A stretch of DNA of 64,000 nucleotides from Rhodeus uyekii (GCA_037043235.1 JAWRVZ010000029.1:2012001-2076000), one strand, 5' to 3'; counted from the stretch's first letter, positions 10,634 to 23,900 are shown. The notes: generated by a model from the letters alone, not told the origin. Translations and numbers: made by a program.

Positions 10634-10982
10634 ACACTGAGTGTATTTCACAAAGCAATAAATCAATGATTTATTTTCACCAACACAAAATTCATACAGA
10701 GAAGAACTTCATATGAGTTTAACTTTGCGAGTCTTCATATAAGAGGAAGATCTTTACAAGTCAAGTCAACTTTATTTATTTAGTGCATTATACAAAGCAT
10801 ATTGGTTGATGACTTTTGCTTCAATAAATACCTAATCACTGCTTATTAAAAGTTAGTAAGGCAGTTGTTAAATTTAGGTATTAATTAATATTAGATCATT
10901 AATAATTGATATTAATATTAATAATATATAATTAATATTAGATTCAAATTAGATCAGGAATAATAAGGCATTAGTAAGTGCT

Positions 10983-11074
10983 TTATAAGTATTAATAAAT
11001 GTCCTAGTAATATGTATAATTCAATAGTAATATGTATAATTCTTATAAGTATTAATTCAATGTCCTAGTAATAT
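10983..11074. repeat. Local duplication, ~60-bp spacing
   Basis: The words TTATAAGTATTAAT and ATGTCCTAGTAATATG occur in the same order at about 10983-11015 and 11043-11074, 60 bp apart. Between them the block tagtaatatgtataattc occurs twice. This looks like slippage or unequal duplication in AT-rich DNA. Confidence 0.75.
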
Positions 11075-12928
11075 GCAGTCTTAAAATATGTAAATTGAGT
11101 TACATTAAGATCATCCAGATTAAAATGAAGAAAAAACATTACAAATAAATACGTACAACATTAAACGGCAATGATATACAAATAAATATTTTGAGTTTAT
11201 AGTATATTGTATTTTGATTACAGCAGAAATTATTACTCAACAGATGGTGGGTAAAAGTAATTTCAAGTTCATTTTGATACATGTGGTGATGTCCAAGTGA
11301 GTGACTTGTTTACTTTGTAATTAGTCCATCCACTGCCACCTGTTAGACCCTTTCAGGCTTATTTACAGACCGGTTGTGAAAAAGACAGGTGGGCTTTATC
11401 ACATTGGCTGAGTAATCAGCCAATCATAATGCTAGTTGTTTCTAAAAAGAAATATTTTTATCTATTTCTCAACACTGGCCCTCTAACATTCACAGAAAAA
11501 AAACTGACTTATGCTTGCTTTTTTGATTGATTTTTGTATGTACTGCCTCGGTTGGTGCCTAAGATTTATTAAGTTGCTAGTTAGTCCACTTTTTCCAATT
11601 GATTTTGTTGATCGGATGAAGGTTGGAAGTTAATTTCACCTCAGAGTGTGAACGTTTTAGACAGTGACCTTGCTGTGACAGCACCACCGGGGATTACAGG
11701 GAATGAGAGAAATAGATATGAAGATTCTTACAGCTACTATTGGGGATGTGACTTTATTTCTCAAATTTTTTATATATATAAATGGATAGTCCACCATATA
11801 TATATATAAATGGGTAGTGGAAATATGTTAAAGCTTATGCACTACCCACCAGGCCACATATACAACAGGCAATGATTGTAGGAAAAGAGTGTTGTTTACC
11901 ACCAACAAAGAAAGATAAAACATTTCACACTGCTGAATCACATCACGCTGAGAGTGAGAGAGACAGAAACAAAGGCAAAAGAAACCATTAACATCAAAAA
12001 GCTAAACACGATTTGACAAAGTCAATTTGGCCTCTTAAAATATAAAAGACAATTTAAGAAACGATTTGTCTATTGTGATGCTGAGACACTCTGGAGCTGA
12101 AAGAAAAGACATCTGAAGCCATGATAGAGGGAGGGTGAGGTGAGAATTTCAGGGTCCTGACGGGCTAAGTGAGGGAAGGTTTTGAAGATAACTTTAAGAT
12201 GCAGTCGTTCCGCCAGCAAACCTGACAGAATGAGCTATAGTGTACAGAGGAATCCATTCATCTTCAGTCTTTCTAAAACAGCCAGATTATACAGACTCTC
12301 AGACAAACACAAAGCCCTGCATGCGGGTGCCTTCAGCCGAGAGACAAAGTGCTTTCATTTTCCTCACAAGGAGCAGATGATGGGACCTATCGATCGTGAC
12401 CGAGTCATTCTCTATAGGTGACATGGATCTGATTGTCAATGTGTTTGTGAAAGGCCAATTAAAGCTTGTATTAATTGAGGCAATAAGCTAGTGAGCCCTT
12501 GCGCTCTATTGCAGGGGTGTTTAGTAGTTGCAGGCTGCACTGAGAGACAGGTCGAGAAGTCTCAACTCTAGGAGGCGCCATCAAGTATTCACAGAGTGAT
12601 GTAGTTTGGACCGAGGTTCCACACAAACAGCAAATACACACAAATAAATGAAACATGAACTTCCACAGTGTAGTCAGGTGAGGGCAACTTGGAATGTTGT
12701 TTATATTCATTAGGTCTACCCATTTCACCATGGGTGATAAGTTCCCATAAAAACAATCATCCATGCACACCCTGCAAAAGAATGGCTCATTCCCATCAAC
12801 TAAAGGAGTTGGACTATTATCAGCCTAAACATTCCTGGTATAACTCTCCAAATCATTGCCATTGGGTAACAGGCTCTTGAAAACAATTCCTCAGTGAGCA
12901 GATATAGCCTGCCAGTCATTTCATACAC

Positions 12929-12978
12929 ACCCCCCCCCTCCCCCCCATACTCAAACACACACACACACACACACACAG
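12929..12978. repeat. Poly-C tract followed by (AC)n
   Basis: Two C-runs separated by a T are followed by about 12 AC units. A second poly-C run sits at 13157-13167. Lengths of such tracts are easily misassembled. Confidence 0.9.
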
Positions 12979-13864
12979 CACTTAGAGCTCGCCAACCGTG
13001 CCACCACAGTCATTTTATCTTGCTGTAAATGTACTGCCATTCAGCATTGCCAGTGGAGAGGCACATCCACTTAGCAATGCCGCACTATAAACATACCGCC
13101 ATTAGAGACCTCAGGTGCAAAATCAGACTCTACATCGATTGGCTGAAAGCTACATCCCCCCCCCCCCTCTGCAATGATATGATGGAAGGTTGTGCATATG
13201 TGTGCAAAATGTGTATGTGGGGAGGGTGTAGACTATTAATTTCAAAGTATTAATTTGGAAGAGGCCTTTTTTTTGGTAGTGGTGGTGGCTGAAATTCTTT
13301 AAATGATTACTATATTGTTGGCATCTAATACTTCTTCACTATATTTCACTATGGTCTTACTGTAGGTAAACCAAATGTCCCATGTGTGTCTCTTTTTCTT
13401 AGAAATTTTAGGAGAAACATCTGAGAAAATGTTGATACTTCAAACAAAAGCAAGAGCTCCATAAGATTTCCTGTTAAACCTCTTCTGAAGAAAGTTATGC
13501 TGCTTGTCTAAACCATTACATTTAGTGGTCAACAGATCTCAAAAGGGTTGGAGCAGCTGTGTTGTTTTAGATACAAAGAAATGAACAGGGCTTTTGTGGC
13601 CGAATATGCAGTGTGGTAAAAAACTTCACTCCCATGGGTTCCCATTATGTCAGACGAAAGGTTATGTTAGCATGAAATAGAGGCAGAGCACAGACTAGTT
13701 TGCAGAGGTCTGACATTGTCCTCACACAGGAAGCTTCTTGGTGCTGAGAGCGATCTCCATATTGTAATGAGAATGTCAGTCAGTGCCTGTGGCCTCTTCA
13801 CTGTTTGAGCACCATGCTTTGATCTGCTGGGGCTCAGGCAGGGTTAAGCAGCTCTGTTTCTCAC

Positions 13865-13988
13865 TCTCTAAAATCCTGCTCTGAGTGGGAGGGCTATGTC
13901 CGCAGGAGAGCATGCCCACAGAGAGCAAGAAACCCCAGGTCAGGATGAAGCTAAACTCATCCTTAATGAGCCATAACACAGGTGCCAT
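13865..13988 (-). CDS. sdk2: Candidate sdk2 exon 1 (signal peptide)
   Basis: On the minus strand an ATG at 13988-13986 opens 41 codons plus one base before a GTGAGA donor. The frame has a hydrophobic core (FSFILTWGFLLSVGMLSCG) suited to a signal peptide, followed by a short polar stretch (HSPPTQSRILE). It ends in phase 1, exactly what exon 2 needs; the split codon would be AAT (Asn) before DVPPYF. Two TGA codons lie in frame 2 codons upstream of the ATG, fixing the start, and the context has G at -3 and G at +4. The donor is only moderate and a phase match occurs by chance one time in three. I cannot compare the signal peptide with other fish sequences, so this is a candidate only. Confidence 0.45.
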
Positions 13989-15459
13989 TTCTCATCAGAA
14001 TCCCTGTGGTTGGGAAGTGGAAGAAAAGGAAAAGATAAAACTAAAGGAAGATGCATTGTTGTGTTGGTCTTCATTGGGGGTGGGATTGGTGGTATGGAAA
14101 AAGGAAGCATGCCAATATATACTGGATGAATTAAATGTGCTATGTTGAGGTTCCCTCAACACATTGTATGTTTGTATGGGTGTTCAGTGGCATGGATTAT
14201 TGGTCCAGATGGAAAACCTAGGGGTGGTTCCTCTGCGGTGGAGGAGCCATGCAGCGGGCAAGCTAAGCTGGCCTGAGTCAGGGGGCGTTTAATGTTCTCT
14301 TCACGCTTGGTCGAACTGAGAGCATGATTCTGCAGTGCCCTTGTCCACCTTGCCACCACTGGCCACCTTAGAAACGACAAAGAAGCTCTTCTAGTAACCT
14401 GACAACCAACCCCGTATGGCAACGCTCGACTCAGGCTGCTGCTGCACACACAGAATTTTAATAGCTCTGAGACAAAGGCCACAGGCACTATCTGAGATCC
14501 ATAAAGCAAACCCCTCAGAGCTTTCACTGCACCACGCTGGCATGCAATCATACTCTCGGGCTCGGCCTGAACACTTGTTCTGGTGTTCCTTCCCTTATTC
14601 CAACACAGTAAGGGCCATGTCCCATTCTGCTTAATCCTCTGGCCCCTGTGCATAAGCACATTTGCCAATCCTGTTCTTCTCATCACAAAGGCTTTGAATA
14701 AGTGGATGTAAGGTCTAGGCAACCTCTGGCTCTTAAATCTGTACCTTTTTGTAAATCAGTGTAGATCCTTGGGCAATGGTTACCCCTGTTTTCTACTTCC
14801 ATTCCTTGTACTGCCTGTAGGTGTAATGGTGGCCATGTCCCGATGTGTATTTGCTTTTCTGCTGGTCCAGGTGAGTGTATGAGACTGGCACCCGAGCAAT
14901 CCAACTCTGTGCTCATGGTCCCTGCTGAAGGTCAGCCTGATCTGTCAGTAGTGGTTGTCACTGTGACAACCGGCACCCTGCCGAATTACACTTCATCAAC
15001 TCTCAAAGCGTGCAAAGTGCCCTCCACAATGGAAGCAAGGTGAAGTGCCCCATTACCCTTCAGGCCAAACAACCATGTCACTGCATTAAGACAAATGCAG
15101 ATGCAACAGCAGTGTGGTCACAGCACTATTGTCACCATCACATTCAATGTTTCAGTTCACATGTTACTGTGTACAGCATCTTCTGGTCTATATTTATGGC
15201 TGGCAAAATTACATTTGTGAGACACAAGGGTGGGTGCTTCAGAAGCTCCAAGGGTTCTTTTGTGTAGGCAGATTGTGACCGCATCAAGAAAGAAGAAAAA
15301 GCTTTTATTTTACTGTTGTTGTCTTTCTTTGAAAAGCACCACAGGTCTGTTGAATGAGGCATAGAATAATAAAGGAATTCAGAATTACTTTATTTGACTT
15401 CTGTTGCAATTCAGACGGTGGGGTAATTTGCAATCTCTCATAGCTCTGAATTTCATTAG

Positions 15460-15700
15460 CTCCTCAGGTTTTCTCAGCACATCTGTCTCTGACTGCAGTA
15501 TGAGTAGGTTGCCGCGGGTTAATGGATATGTAATTGATGCGATTAATTGAGGTGTAATGTAGCACAGCATTGCGATTTTGATCCAGGGGGTTGCGGGCAG
15601 CCGGTGACGTAACTCAAACACAATTAGAGGCGGCATTGAGCTATCAAATAGAGATTTAATTAGGAGTGAAGACAAAATGGGGGGCAGTCAATGGTCGGCA
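15460..15700. promoter_or_regulatory. Candidate conserved non-coding element
   Basis: This stretch has balanced composition with several homeodomain-type cores (ttaatgg, taattgatgcgattaattga, tttaattagg), no simple repeats and no transposon ends. That combination is typical of vertebrate developmental enhancers. Conservation itself cannot be seen from one sequence, so this is inference. Confidence 0.3.
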
Positions 15701-15938
15701 GATTGAATTATCTGAGCACAGCCTCCTGAAGGCAGCATCGACACAATGTCAGCACACATTCTTCCCCCGCCCTCTCTTCTTTTCAACACCTATCTATTTT
15801 CTTACCTTTTGTCACTTCTTCTTTCTCTGCCACTTCATCACAGTCTTTGTCATTGTGCATATGGTGTCTCCTTGCATTTTCTTCCTTAACTTCTCTTTCT
15901 ACTCACCTCTGTTTGCATCTTTCCCCACCTCTCTCTGC

Positions 15939-15965
15939 TCTCCCTCCCTCCCTCCCTCCCTCCCT
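15939..15965. repeat. (TCCC)n microsatellite
   Basis: About six and a half CTCC/TCCC units are directly visible inside a longer pyrimidine-rich stretch (15890-16010). The Pro/Ser/Leu-rich overlapping frames are artefacts of it. Confidence 0.9.
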
Positions 15966-16619
15966 CTTGTTTCATCTCCCTTTCTCCTTCTCCGGTTCTC
16001 AATCTCTCTCTGACGCAACACCAGGGGATGCATGCGCCCTGGGACGTGTCTCTGATATCCATGAGATTAATTAGGCACCAGCGCGCTTGGCACAACACAG
16101 AGAAGCAACTATGCACGCCAACCATCAATTAATGAGATGCCGTGCACCCTCATACTTCATCCACATCTATTTTTCACCCTTCTGTCAATGCCTCTGAGAA
16201 TCCCAATCAGTTGCCCTGACTGCATGTTTCTCTCTTCATCCAGTGGACTCTGTGAAGTCAGATACTATTTTGATGGACTTGAGCTGTGAATTTGGAAGTG
16301 AAGCAGAGGGAGTACTGAAGTTTTAATGGCATGTGTGTTGTAATTATGTGTCTACTTACAGAGTACTGCATCTTTGGTCGTGTGCTCCTGTCTAATTTAA
16401 TGCAAGTAGGTGGCATACAAAACCAGAAATGAAAGTGCAAGCTATGAATTCACTTGATCTTTGTGAGAAGATACATCATATCGTGCGAGTTGAACCTCAA
16501 CGTAGTGGAAAGAAGAAAGATCGAAGGCAGGAAAGCATGGCACAAGGAGGCAGCTACGAACTGTATTTAGAAAGTAGGGCAAAGAATAATGGAGGAAAAT
16601 AACAAACAAAGGCATCGAA

Positions 16620-17440
16620 ATGAGAATTCCACTGAGCCTCGGGTCATTAGAGTTAATTCTGCGCATTCTGCCATCTGCTGCGATTGTTTACACTTGCCTG
16701 GATAATTAGATCCTAATTAGTTGATGGGGTGGTGGGAAAGCATTCCATCCACACATTATTATTTCACTGGCTCCATTATGGTGGAGCACCTGGACGTATG
16801 GCATGGCACTGTCCAAAACCTCACTCACTTAATGCCAGGCTCGCAAAAGAATGAGTCGAAAAACAAGCAAACACAAAAATGACAAATATGCACTGTAATT
16901 ACGGGCTGATACGCCCTTTTAGGCTCCCCTACAGGAAATCACATATTGCATTCTTCATGACTAAATGGCATCCGAGGCAATCATTTCAAATGGAAAGGAC
17001 GGTCTAGGCCCCATCTGTTCAAGCAGTCATTTCACTGGGCCTTAGAGATACTGACACTCCAACAGCACAGAACAAGCTGTCGGATTCCTCCCGCTTTCTT
17101 CCAACCCCTCCCCTACACCTGAAACCCCTGTGTTGAAGAGATAGCACACTTGTTAATAGTCAGGAGCTCTGCATTGTATCTGGAGGCTGGCATTGTAATA
17201 TATGTATGCGGAAAGGCCGCTGATTGTGATTCTTATCATTGCGCGTGTGCTGGCTAGAGCGCTGCGAGGTGACTGAGTGAATGGCAGGGCTGGATGTAAA
17301 TGCTAATGGCTGCATGGCTTTGACAGAAAGAAGAATTACTATCCGCCTTCATTACATTTATAGCAGTCTGTGTTCCGAAGCAGACAGGGCTCGGCTTGGA
17401 CACTGGTTTATTTATTTGTTACGAGGGTGAAGAACACAGT
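16620..17440. promoter_or_regulatory. Candidate conserved non-coding element cluster
   Basis: There is about 800 bp without repeats or long frames. Motif words include gataattagatcctaatta near 16700, ctgtaattacgggctgat near 16894 and an attgtgattcttatcattg segment near 17223. The composition contrasts with the neighbouring simple-sequence DNA. Enhancer function is inferred only. Confidence 0.3.
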
Positions 17441-20400
17441 TCGCATTAGGAACATCAGTCACACATGTTTCGGATGGAGGGACAGTAAAGGATGCAGCTC
17501 TGAGCTGTCAAGGGTACGTCAGCCATATTTTACATCAGAGTGACTTGAAACGGAGAAGCACTAAAACGCTAGGTTTTCCATTTGAGTTGAGGAAACAGAG
17601 GCAGAATATGTCCTCACAGAGGACAAAACAATATTGAGGCTAGAATCTGCACAATGGCTGTGCATCTGAGAGCACAAGCTGGTAACAGAAGCAGAAAAAA
17701 TAAATTATTTTGTGAGCGGAACAAGAAAGACATATGGGGAGTTGAGACTGGGTAACCAAACAAGAACTTTTATGTTGGAAAACATACACAAAACAATTTG
17801 AGCAGACAAACAGCAGTTTCCAATCTCAGCCTGCTGATAGTCTACAGTGCAAAATGGCACTACATTACACACATACACACACTTCTTACAGACCTTTCTG
17901 ACCACCATTTTCCCCCATCATTCTTCTTAATAGGGCTGTAGGTGTTCTCAGAGATGGTGTAATTATACCTCCCCTGTGACACCTACGACCTCACTTCCAG
18001 CTGCAGTCCTTTTTCACTCCACTCCACTCCACATCCCTAAACACCTCATCGTTGACCCCTGACCCCTGTCATTCCAAGAGTTGTATTACAGCCAGAACCC
18101 GGTAGCTGTGTTTAGACTACTACGCCTAGCACCATTTAGAAGCGGTGGACATGTGGGCACACGGGCCGACCAAGCTGGATGGTAGAGCAGACCGCAGATA
18201 TGGATCCAAACACTCAGACATTATGATAATGACATTGTTCTCACACGTCTTACATGTCTTCTCGCTGAATCTCATCTCGCTTCTCAATTACCCAGATATT
18301 GTGCGTCAGTCGCTGAGAGGCATTGCTCAGAAACAAAAGGAGAGAGTAGTTCTTTTCAGAACACTAATTATCGTGTTTGCCAGGACACAATAGTGGCCGG
18401 TGATGGTCTTGCATGTGAGGCCGGGTGCAATTAACCTCTGTAGTCGGCATAACGCAGCAATGGTTGGGATCTGCTCCGTGCTTGTGGTTAACATGGCACC
18501 CGTATAGATAAACTTCCTGGAATTCTGGAGTTTGAGTAAGACTGACCACACCTTTAAAAATAGACTAAATAAGCATCTGGTTATACAAACATGGGAGAGG
18601 ACAAGAACTGTGGTGCAGACTGCTTGGGATCAGCATTTTGCTGTAAGAACTGCAGACTAATGTGGTTTAAATTCATGTGCCCTGGTCACAGGGATAGATT
18701 TCTACAGCATAGGTTAGGGTCTGGCCAAGAAAAATATGTGGTGATGGGCACATTAACAGATTTATTTAAATGAGTGAGTGCTTTCGTTGTCCGCCATGCT
18801 TAAGAATATGGGCACAGCTGCTGGGCTATATGGCTAGTTTCAGATATCAAATGAATACATGTCACATCCATGACACAGAAGTCCACGAAGAACGAGAAAC
18901 CCACACAGTTTTTTTGACTGATTTCACATCAGGGCCAAATGGAATCTGCTGACTTTTAATGTGTGGAATTCTTTGGACATAAAAATGAAGTGTGAGACTC
19001 AAGAGAAACAGCTTATTTTGTGTATATCAAAGAACAGCTGTGCTAATAGTTAGACGACTGGCTATAATTTGCAAGCAAGTTTGGCCATCCACAATCTAGC
19101 TTGCTAAGTAACAATAATTACGTGTCAATCACGGCTAGTAATCTGTCGGGTTACGGACAGAAGTCAATAAGGCAATAGCAAAATTAGCAAGCTGCGTTTC
19201 AACTTAGCGGAGCTTCCGACAGAGGCGATAAAGTCCCGCTCTCGCATGTGTCGCATGTCACTATTGGCTGGAGGTGACACACTCACTTTACCACAGGCCG
19301 CAGCCCAGAAACATCCCGAGCACAAGCATTCAAGAAGAAAATAAGAAATTACAGACACAGAGCAGTGTCCCTGTAGACATAAACACCAACCACAAACCTC
19401 TAGAAGAACATAAGTAATGATTGAGAGGCATTTTTTTTTTGTACAAGTCTATTCTTTTCCCCCACTCGAATTTCCTACATAATGCACAAAACTGCAAAGT
19501 TCACACAGATATGAAAATGATGTCATCATTTTCTCACCCTCATTCCAAACCAGTACAATAAGATATGGGACCTCCGCATTTATTCTACTAGATATAGTTT
19601 TCTGCATTGTTTTCCTATGCTCTTGAGTCCTAATTACTGGTGAACCACCCAAATAAGAACCGCTGGCTTAAAGTAGAATCAAATCAGCTAAACTAAATAA
19701 ACAAATATGGAAAAGGGAGGGAATACTCAAAAGTTGTGAGTGACGGACAAAACTTCTGCTTAAGGTGAACAACGCAGAACTTTTGTGTGGGACGAAAGTT
19801 GCCCCAACTGTCACATCTTCCCATCTGTTGGGTTAAACTCTAAAACATCAGATGTTTCTCTCTCTTTTCCTGCAGCAAAGGTGAGAATGAAAAACCTTGC
19901 TGTAGGGGGGAAAAAACTACTTTTCACCCCACCCAGATGTCACACTGGCAACCTCCTACTAACAAATCCAATTTATATGCAAGAGTATTGGAAACGGCAG
20001 CCTGAGAGGTTCAATGCAGAGTTGAAGTTGTGAAAGTAAAATCAAGGTTAGCTCTATTTTTGACATTGACTTATAAATATTCAGGAGCTCTTAAAAGACA
20101 GAGAGAAAGGTAGAGTGAGACAAAGAAAGAGAAAGAAAGAGCAAGCAATAGATAGATAAAGAGTGAGTGAACGAATTATAGAGACAGCAATTCTTGTTCT
20201 CATACAATGTCAGGTTTCTCCCTGAGGGACAGAAATAACAAAATTTAAATTAATAACACAACCATTTCATTTTCCCCTTTCTACCATTCACTACATCATT
20301 TAAATGTTTTTGTGAGGATTCAGAAGGTTGCATTAAATGACAATAATCTCTCATAGTCAAACCCTTTCACCCAGAGCCAATGGGACTCATGCCCAGGGGC

Positions 20401-20545
20401 CTCCGACTATCAGGGGATCTCGAGCTGTGAGGAGACGAAACAACTGGAAATAAACCACTACAGATTTAAATGTGCACCATTGACTACTGAAATTAAAGAA
20501 ATTAAGAAATTAAAAATGGCTCCACTTCAGCACAAACAGTATGTC

Positions 20546-20917
20546 TGTAACGTCCACACGGTGTGAGTGCGATGCGAATACAGACTCGGAGCCCAGGATT
20601 CCAATGAAATAACTTTATTCCAAAACGTAAAACAAAATAGTTTAAATATAACTCAAAACGGGACTTAGTAGTGCAAACCTTGGCAGAACACGGAAACAGG
20701 AACATCCATACTCGACTGGACCTAGGAATATGAAAGGCCGTCGATACGAGTACAACTGACAAAGATCAAGGAACACAGGATGGTATTTATGACAAACACA
20801 GGATTGAGAACAGCTGACGAGACTTAGGGTAGTGATTAGACACATAAAGGAGCGTGTAGGACCTGGAAGATACATAAAGGGACATGGAAGGGAAACACGT
20901 GAGACAGGATCGTTACA
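20546..20917 (-). mobile_element. Solo LTR with perfect 5-bp target duplication
   Basis: The 372-bp unit is bounded by inverted TGTAACG...CGTTACA ends and flanked on both sides by ATGTC (20541-20545 and 20918-20922). On the minus strand it has a TATA-like ATAAATACC segment and an AATAAAGTT polyadenylation-type signal in the expected order, so it reads as a solo LTR left after recombination between the two LTRs of a retrotransposon. No internal gag-pol sequence is present. Family (Ty3/gypsy or retrovirus-like) cannot be told from the LTR alone. Confidence 0.85.
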
Positions 20918-20922
20918 ATGTC

Positions 20923-23900
20923 CTAGAGCCAGATTCATAAAAACCTTCGAAGAAGTTCACAATGTATTCACAAAATATATGCAGAAATTGCAAAAGATAA
21001 ATTGCAAAGTTGTGATTTTTGGCAAACCACAATTATACTTTATGTATTTAATCCCACTTTATTAATCTATGTCTTTTCTTCTGACCTTCAATCCAATCCC
21101 TAAACTCCTGATATATCATATAGTGTTGTCTCGTTCTCAATATATGTGCTCATTCTCATAACAGCAAATTCAAAACTGTTTCACTCAACTGCAAGTTTCT
21201 TTCTCACATTTGGAAAGCTTTTTTCTTTCTTAGGACATTAAAACTGCATGTTTCATGGTGCCCTGCAGGACCATAATCTGCCCTTTGTGGAGACCCTAGG
21301 CAAGATCATTAAAATGGGCCCCAATGCACCAGCGCAAAAAAAAGGAGTCTTAAAATAAAAACAACCCTAGAACCACTGGAAGTGCAACCACGTGAGAAGT
21401 GGAGGATTTTGGTTCTAGAGAAATAGACTCAACGAGAAGAGCAGTATTATTCAGTTCATTGATTAAAGTTGTTCTGATAGTTTTGTCACAGTGCACCTCT
21501 CCCTTCCACTGTAGATTTGCTGTTTAGCATTTTCCTTGAGTTAACTACTAATTCATTATGGACTATCTCAGCAGGGCCTAAGGCAACTGTCACCGTTTCC
21601 ACGCAAAATTATATCTCCTTTTCTTAATGCCGAATGAAAACCACAAAGATCATAATAGTTCTAGCTACAACAAATATTTTTTTAATAAGATACATATTAG
21701 CAAGCTAATAGCTAGCTAACTTTGGTAATATAATGTGACATGCAAAAATTAACATAAATTAATTTCAAGCTCAAATATACCACTAAACAATTTTCTGTCA
21801 TTTCTAATAGGGCACAGAATACATATCCACTGAAACTATGTTCAGTCTCAGCCAATGGAATGGCTTTGTTGAGGAAAGGGGAATTGGACCTTGCTTGGCA
21901 CTGGCCCTGCTCTTACCCGGTGGCCTTTACCAAACTGGGCAGTGGAGTCGGGTGGCTCTAATGTTCCACCCACTGGGATGAGTGATTTGGTGGATTAATG
22001 CTGCTTGCCACTGTGACAAGAGTTATAGCCCGCTATTTGCATCGTAAACGTCTGTTAGCTCTCTACATTTGGAAATGAATATTAGCAAATGACAAACTGA
22101 CAGGAAGCCAGATGGGCAATGCTGGGCTGATATTGTCAAGGTTTTATTTTGCATATGAGAGACCCATTTTTTAACATCTACATCACTAAGCTGCGGGTAA
22201 ATACACATCGAGAGTGTCTTTTTTACCCCACCCCACTTCCCAAACATTGTAATCCCAGGGATAATCTCCATCTACAATATCCGAGATTGAAATGAATTGG
22301 TGGAGAAAATCGCAAAAGAACATATTTAAATGAAACCCATTAGGGAACATTGGCGTCACAGTGGTGAGTAGCGCATTGGCATTTTAAACCAGCTTTAAAC
22401 GCTTCAGAATTTTATTAGAATCACTTAAACACAGTCATGCATACTTCACGCACAGGATTATATTAATACATTCAGATTTATTTATGAGCATTTTCTCAGA
22501 TAGCCCAAATTACATTTTGATTTTAGATAAGAGCTGTCACTATGGCAGAAAGCATGCTTTATTGAGTCCAATGCTATACTTTTATCAGAACTCGAGACAA
22601 AATTGAAATGATTTTTGCTATGGGACTCCATACATACACAGCAAAAAAAAGAAAAGACAAAAAGAACCCATGGAAATACTGCTATTTGTAGGCTCTCAGA
22701 TTCAATGGCCTATTACCTTTTCACCCCTGACACGGTATGCACACTCCTTCGAATACCAACACCATTTTGCACTTCTTATAGGGCGAGTTCAACGTCAGTC
22801 ATACATAATTCATCAGGGCTTCTCTGTCTGTTACTTTTGAATGTGGCTTTTCAAACTCAATAAGTCTTTCTAGAATTGAAACACCATGACTGAAACGGAC
22901 AGGGTGAGAATCCCATAAACATATTTATTTGTTTTGTATTATTGCGGCGAGAAGAATTCATATGTAGGAAACAGGTGCCAGAGATGAATCAGAGATGGGT
23001 TAATACCGAATGGCGCCCATGAGACTGTCTGCCAGCATGCTCTTTTTGGAAGAGATATCATTTTGTTTTCTCTGGAGATGGCTGGCTCGTCCTCATCTTG
23101 TCCTCTGCGTCTCTCTCTCTCTCTCTCTCTGTTCACTAGTCAGACGATGCAAAGTGTCTCTGTCAGTCCCCTGTCCTTTGTCCTCCTTTGTAGGCTATTT
23201 CACGGTCTCCTTATCAGCCTTCGCCCATTGCGAGTAACTTCTGAAATGCACTAATCTAACACTTTCGCTCCTTCTCACAACTCCAACCACCCTCGGTTCC
23301 CTGCCTAACCCCCTCTTTTTCCTCACCTCTCCAGCCCCTTTCTCGCTTTCTGACAAAGCCAACTCGATGGGTGAGGATTTGATCCCTCTATTTTGTGCCG
23401 ACGTTTGGGTCCGCTCCACAACTGCTGGACGACAGCCCCTCAGCCACAAAAATTAAAAAGTCATGAGTGCTTTTAGGCGAGTAGCTCAGCCTGCCCGCTC
23501 GCCCCACTGTGCATTGGCTCTCCGAAAATAGCCTTTGTGTTTCTGCGACGGAGTCAGGGAAGTAGGGAAGAGGGGGGAGCAGTGGTGCATAGCTTCCCTC
23601 CATGCTTTTAACCACAGTTCTCAGCTTTGCTTTTAATTGAAATATCCGAACCTTGCAGGCGCAAGCTCATGAGCAGCGTGCTAAACACGAAAGGCAGAGG
23701 CCGGGCTCTTTAAAGATTCAACACCAAACTTCGTCTACATTCGCCCACACACACACGTTACCCGCCTAATGGACGGGTGGAATGAAGAGTTGCTGAGGTC
23801 ATGACCCAGGCACGTCGACGCAACCTGGGCACTGGCTATGAAGGCGATGCGCCTCGCAACTAGACAACTCTGAGGTGAATCTAGAAATCTCCACGATACA

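Larger units (their letters stand above)
9958..13864 (-). other. Probable sdk2 intron 1 (part or all)
   Basis: Upstream of exon 2. If the exon 1 candidate at 13988-13865 is right, this is the complete 3.9-kb intron 1. It contains an L2/SINE tail fragment in reverse (about 10118-10190), the 10561-10633 hairpin, a 60-bp local duplication near 10983-11074, AT-rich simple sequence (10880-10985, 11770-11810) and poly-C plus AC repeats at 12929-12978. No coding frame with recognisable domains was seen. Confidence 0.55.
13998..20540. other. Non-coding, low-repeat region upstream of sdk2
   Basis: No gene is supported. A 189-codon minus-strand frame (14722-14156) has no recognisable domain. A TCCC-type repeat lies at 15939-15965. 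From about 15.4 to 17.4 kb the sequence is unusually free of simple repeats and transposon ends and is dotted with TAATTA/AATTAG words, which suggests conserved regulatory DNA. A diverged MITE-like piece (tgatgtcatcattttctcaccctc) lies near 19520-19560. Confidence 0.5.

Noticed and set aside
15847..16128. Serine/leucine- or arginine/glutamate-rich frames
   Set aside because: They are produced by the TCCC repeat and pyrimidine-rich tract.
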